A stretch of 8,745 nucleotides of DNA, taken from assembly GCA_013695175.1 (NCBI GenBank), contig JACDAZ010000288.1, positions 1-8,745 on the forward strand, in the 5' to 3' direction. A program made the position numbers and the translations under genes. The notes beneath the pieces are model-generated. The model was given only the letters and a program-made list of their open reading frames with translations. It searched no databases and was not told the origin of the DNA. The DNA comes from Flavisolibacter sp. (GTDB lineage Bacteria > Bacteroidota > Bacteroidia > Chitinophagales > Chitinophagaceae). Below, piece by piece: positions 7,250 to 8,745 of the stretch (its first letter is position 1; every line of letters begins with the position of its first letter).

Positions 7250-8066
7250 TTGCCTGCTGGTTATGGAGCTGATCAAGCGGATTTACAATGCGGCTGCAAC
7301 GGCGCGTTTGCAGGTGCAGGTAGATCATGGTAGTACTGATGTTGCTATGACCCAACAACTCTTTAATGGTGTGCAGGTCGGTGCCGGTATCGAGTAAGTG
7401 TGTAGCGAATGAATGCCGAAGGGTGTGAGCGCTAAAACCTTTGTCCTTAAAGCCTGCCTGCTTCATAGCCTGCTCTACATTAAACTCAATGCTGCGAGTG
7501 TGCATGCTCTTGCCCTTCTTCGTTCCTTCAAATAAATAAGTGACAGGTCGATGCTTTCGGAAGTAGTCGCGAAGAGTTGTTAGCGCATGAGTTGACAGCA
7601 AAGTATAACGGTCTTTATTGCCTTTACCTTGTACTATTTTAATGCGCATATTCTTACTGTCTATGTCAGTAAGTTTAATGTGGCTGCATTCTTCGAGCCG
7701 CACGCCACTGCTATAGAATACTTGTAAAATGGCCTGCTGCTTCAGTGTAGATGGAACGCTAAGCAGTTGCCGTACTTCATCAGCCGTCATTACATTGGGA
7801 AGTTGAAACTTCTTTTTTGGGTAAAGCTTTGAAGGCAGATCGTAAGGCCGCTTTAGAATTTGTTTGAAGAAGAAAGAAACACTGGAGGCTACCAGCCTAC
7901 ATTTTGAAAACCCGCTGTTGAAAACCTTTTTAATGTAGCAGATGTATTGTTCGATCTGCTCTGCAGTAAGTTTGGAAGGAAGTGTGTCCGGGTAATACTC
8001 GAAGATGAAGCGCATCTCACGAACATAGTTGCCAATACTACGAACGGAGTAACCGCCGACAGTCAT
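7236..8066 (-). CDS. Xer-like tyrosine recombinase carried by the IS91-type element
   Basis: Site-specific recombinase of the phage integrase family. An N-terminal SAM-like core-binding domain (about 1-85, VRSIGNYVREMRFIFEYYP) precedes the catalytic domain (about 90-255). Active-site residues are Arg123 (SSGVRLEE), Lys148 (GKGNKDR), His214 and Arg217 (HTLRHS), His240 (LGH) and the nucleophile Tyr249 (TTMIYLH). It resembles XerC/XerD and lacks the extra segment that marks integron integrases. The ATG at 8064-8066 gives 276 residues but seems too late: the same frame stays open upstream to a TAA at 8154-8156 and encodes plausible helix sequence (EAALAKLQQV), yet has no ATG, GTG or TTG there. 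ATG codons in another frame feed into an A8 run. Its end overlaps the transposase gene. In related IS91-family elements such recombinases are known, but their role is unclear. Confidence 0.9.
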   Translation of the reverse strand: MTVGGYSVRSIGNYVREMRFIFEYYPDTLPSKLTAEQIEQYICYIKKVFNSGFSKCRLVASSVSFFFKQILKRPYDLPSKLYPKKKFQLPNVMTADEVRQLLSVPSTLKQQAILQVFYSSGVRLEECSHIKLTDIDSKNMRIKIVQGKGNKDRYTLLSTHALTTLRDYFRKHRPVTYLFEGTKKGKSMHTRSIEFNVEQAMKQAGFKDKGFSAHTLRHSFATHLLDTGTDLHTIKELLGHSNISTTMIYLHLQTRRCSRIVNPLDQLHNQQANGSK

Positions 8067-8107
8067 TACTTGCTGCAGCTTAGCTAATGCAGCTTCGCCT
8101 GCAGGTG

Positions 8108-8134
8108 CTAATTTTTTTTCATAACTTTTTTCAT
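8108..8134 (-). other. Possible -1 slippage site at the start of the recombinase gene
   Basis: On the minus strand an ATG at 8132-8134 opens a frame reading MKKVMKKN and then TAG at 8108-8110. It passes through eight consecutive A (8112-8119). A -1 shift on that run enters the recombinase frame as MKKVMKKKLAPAGEAALA..., giving about 299 residues with a full first helix. Runs of A are known slippery sites in insertion sequences. Alternatives are a sequencing or natural one-base error in the run, or simple use of the ATG at 8066. Confidence 0.4.
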
Positions 8135-8205
8135 AACATAAAAATTTAGAACCTTAAATTACAAAAAGGATTCCCGGTAATTGTTTCCCGAGGTACGAGG
8201 GTTCG

Positions 8206-8330
8206 GTTCAACAGCAGTTTTGCAATATGGCGGCTGAAGTGCTACATTTAGATTTAAAATCATTTTTGAGCAGCAGTGCAAAAGTGGAGCGATTGAATAT
8301 GAATACCGCCACATTGCAAAGCTGTTAGAA
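8206..8330 (+). other. attC-like integron cassette recombination site
   Basis: The 125-bp imperfect inverted repeat has attC architecture. The R'' box GTTCAAC (8206-8212) fits RYYYAAC exactly. The R' box GTTAGAA (8324-8330) fits GTTRRRY except at the last base. The inner arms pair well: TTTGCAATATGGCGG (8219-8233) against CCGCCACATTGCAAA (8306-8320), 14 of 15 complementary. Next to them AACAGC (8210-8215) pairs with GCTGTT (8321-8326), leaving AGT-type unpaired bases on one arm, like the extrahelical bases of attC. The centre (8240-8300) is unpaired. The length lies within the known attC range of roughly 57-141 bp. A gene starts 42 bp after R'. No integron integrase is in the window, so this could be a solitary site or part of a cassette cluster without integrase. 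Confidence 0.62.
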
Positions 8331-8372
8331 CGTTAGCAGCCACCTTATTTGGACACTTCACTAATTCATAGT

Positions 8373-8745
8373 ATGACTTTTTGGTATACAGCAAAAAACA
8401 GTTTCGACCCTTCATATGGAGACGGATCTAGTTGGAAAAAATACATTGAAGGTTCTAAGCTAACACAGTTGAAAGAGGTAGTCAGCCTCGACACAATGTT
8501 ATGTGAGCTGACCTTTGACCCAGATTATGATAATGAAGAACTTTATAAATACATAATATGTGACCAACATTATGTAACAGACCTATTCAACTCTTTTGAT
8601 TATGTTTTAAAAAACGTTCAAGACAAATCAGATTTCAATTTGCTTGCGCTTATTAAAGAACCAGACCAAGAGTATAAAAATATTGACCTAAAAGATTTTG
8701 AATTTGCAGGTTACGATTTATTGGACAAAGATTACAGTGTAAGTG
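8373..8745 (+). CDS. Unrecognised protein, probable gene cassette, 3' end cut by window edge
   Basis: An open frame starts at the ATG at 8373-8375 and runs 124 codons to the window edge without a stop. It begins MTFWYTAKNSFDPSYGDG. The protein is acidic and rich in Asp, Tyr, Phe and Leu (for example FDPDYDNEELYKY and NIDLKDFEFAGYDLLD), with no signal peptide, membrane helix or motif I know. The low Gly/Ala content and regular hydrophobic spacing look like a real soluble protein rather than chance coding. It begins 42 bp after the attC-like site with no obvious promoter or Shine-Dalgarno, as is usual for integron cassette genes. Function is unknown; I do not assign one. Immunity-protein-like or phage-defence roles are common among such cassettes, but nothing here shows either. 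Confidence 0.72.
   Translation, partial: MTFWYTAKNSFDPSYGDGSSWKKYIEGSKLTQLKEVVSLDTMLCELTFDPDYDNEELYKYIICDQHYVTDLFNSFDYVLKNVQDKSDFNLLALIKEPDQEYKNIDLKDFEFAGYDLLDKDYSVS

Larger units (their letters stand above)
5706..8160 (-). mobile_element. IS91-type element with HUH transposase and Xer-like recombinase; right end approximate
   Basis: The unit runs from just after the CAAG at 5705, through a terminal stem-loop, a noncoding repeat region, the transposase gene and the recombinase gene, to an AT-rich stretch upstream of the recombinase. Two-gene members with a phage-integrase-type ORF upstream of the transposase are known in the IS91 family. The coding part looks clearly more GC-rich than the neighbouring chromosomal genes, which supports foreign origin. 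The left end is well placed by the broken M16 gene. The right end is not: no copy of the left-end arm was found there, and the flanking gene does not resume, so it may lie anywhere from about 8135 to 8205. IS91 elements lack terminal inverted repeats of the usual kind and make no target duplications, so neither can settle the boundary. Confidence 0.82.

Noticed and set aside
8181..8206. Weak stem CCGA/TCGG as the element's right-end hairpin
   Set aside because: Only four bases pair around a long loop; it does not match the left-end structure and does not define a boundary.
8201..8209. Two GTTC tetranucleotides as IS91 target sites
   Set aside because: They lie near the end upstream of the recombinase, whereas IS91 contacts its target tetranucleotide at the end downstream of the transposase, where CAAG is already found.
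8163..8250. Open plus-strand stretch reading ...RFNSSFAIWRLKCYI
   Set aside because: It has no good start and overlaps the left arm of the repeat; dispersed repeats like this often give spurious short ORFs.
8227..8328. Small plus-strand ORF of 33 codons starting MAAEVLHL
   Set aside because: It lies wholly within the attC-like inverted repeat, so it is a by-product of the repeat rather than a gene.

Overview
The window looks like chromosomal DNA of a Bacteroidota bacterium, most likely near the Chitinophagaceae. The evidence is gene content, low GC in the housekeeping part, weak or absent Shine-Dalgarno sequences, frequent TTG/GTG starts and protein style. This placement is inferred from reading the sequence, not from a database search.

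Left part (1-4978), ordinary chromosomal genes. On the minus strand lie serA (phosphoglycerate dehydrogenase, 410 aa from the preferred start) and, 43 bp downstream, a type II NADH dehydrogenase gene that runs off the left edge. Divergent from serA, on the plus strand, are a lipoprotein serine hydrolase of the beta-lactamase/penicillin-binding fold and, 12 bp after it, a bifunctional NAD(P)H-hydrate epimerase/dehydratase (Nnr). Three of these four genes make, oxidise or repair NAD(P)H.

Middle part (5082-5705), a broken gene. A secreted M16 zinc peptidase starts normally and carries an intact HxxEH zinc site. It is cut after Lys208 at the tetranucleotide CAAG, where a mobile element begins.

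Mobile element (5706 to about 8160-8205). This is a two-gene IS91-type element. A nested inverted repeat with a 15-bp perfect stem marks its left end, followed by a noncoding stretch with an exact 2 x 21-bp tandem repeat. Next comes an HUH/Y2 rolling-circle transposase, then a Xer-like tyrosine recombinase. Both genes are on the minus strand with overlapping ends. The recombinase appears to lack its natural N-terminus unless an A8 run is slipped. The CAAG next to the end downstream of the transposase matches the known IS91 target preference.

Right part (8206-8745), different DNA. The M16 gene does not resume. Instead there is a 125-bp imperfect inverted repeat built like an integron attC site (R'' GTTCAAC, complementary inner arms, R' GTTAGAA). 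An unrecognised open reading frame starts 42 bp later and runs off the right edge, the layout of an integron gene cassette. The two flanks of the element are therefore not two halves of one simple insertion site. One-ended IS91-type transposition or a rearrangement is the likeliest explanation, and this junction is the most interesting thing in the window.
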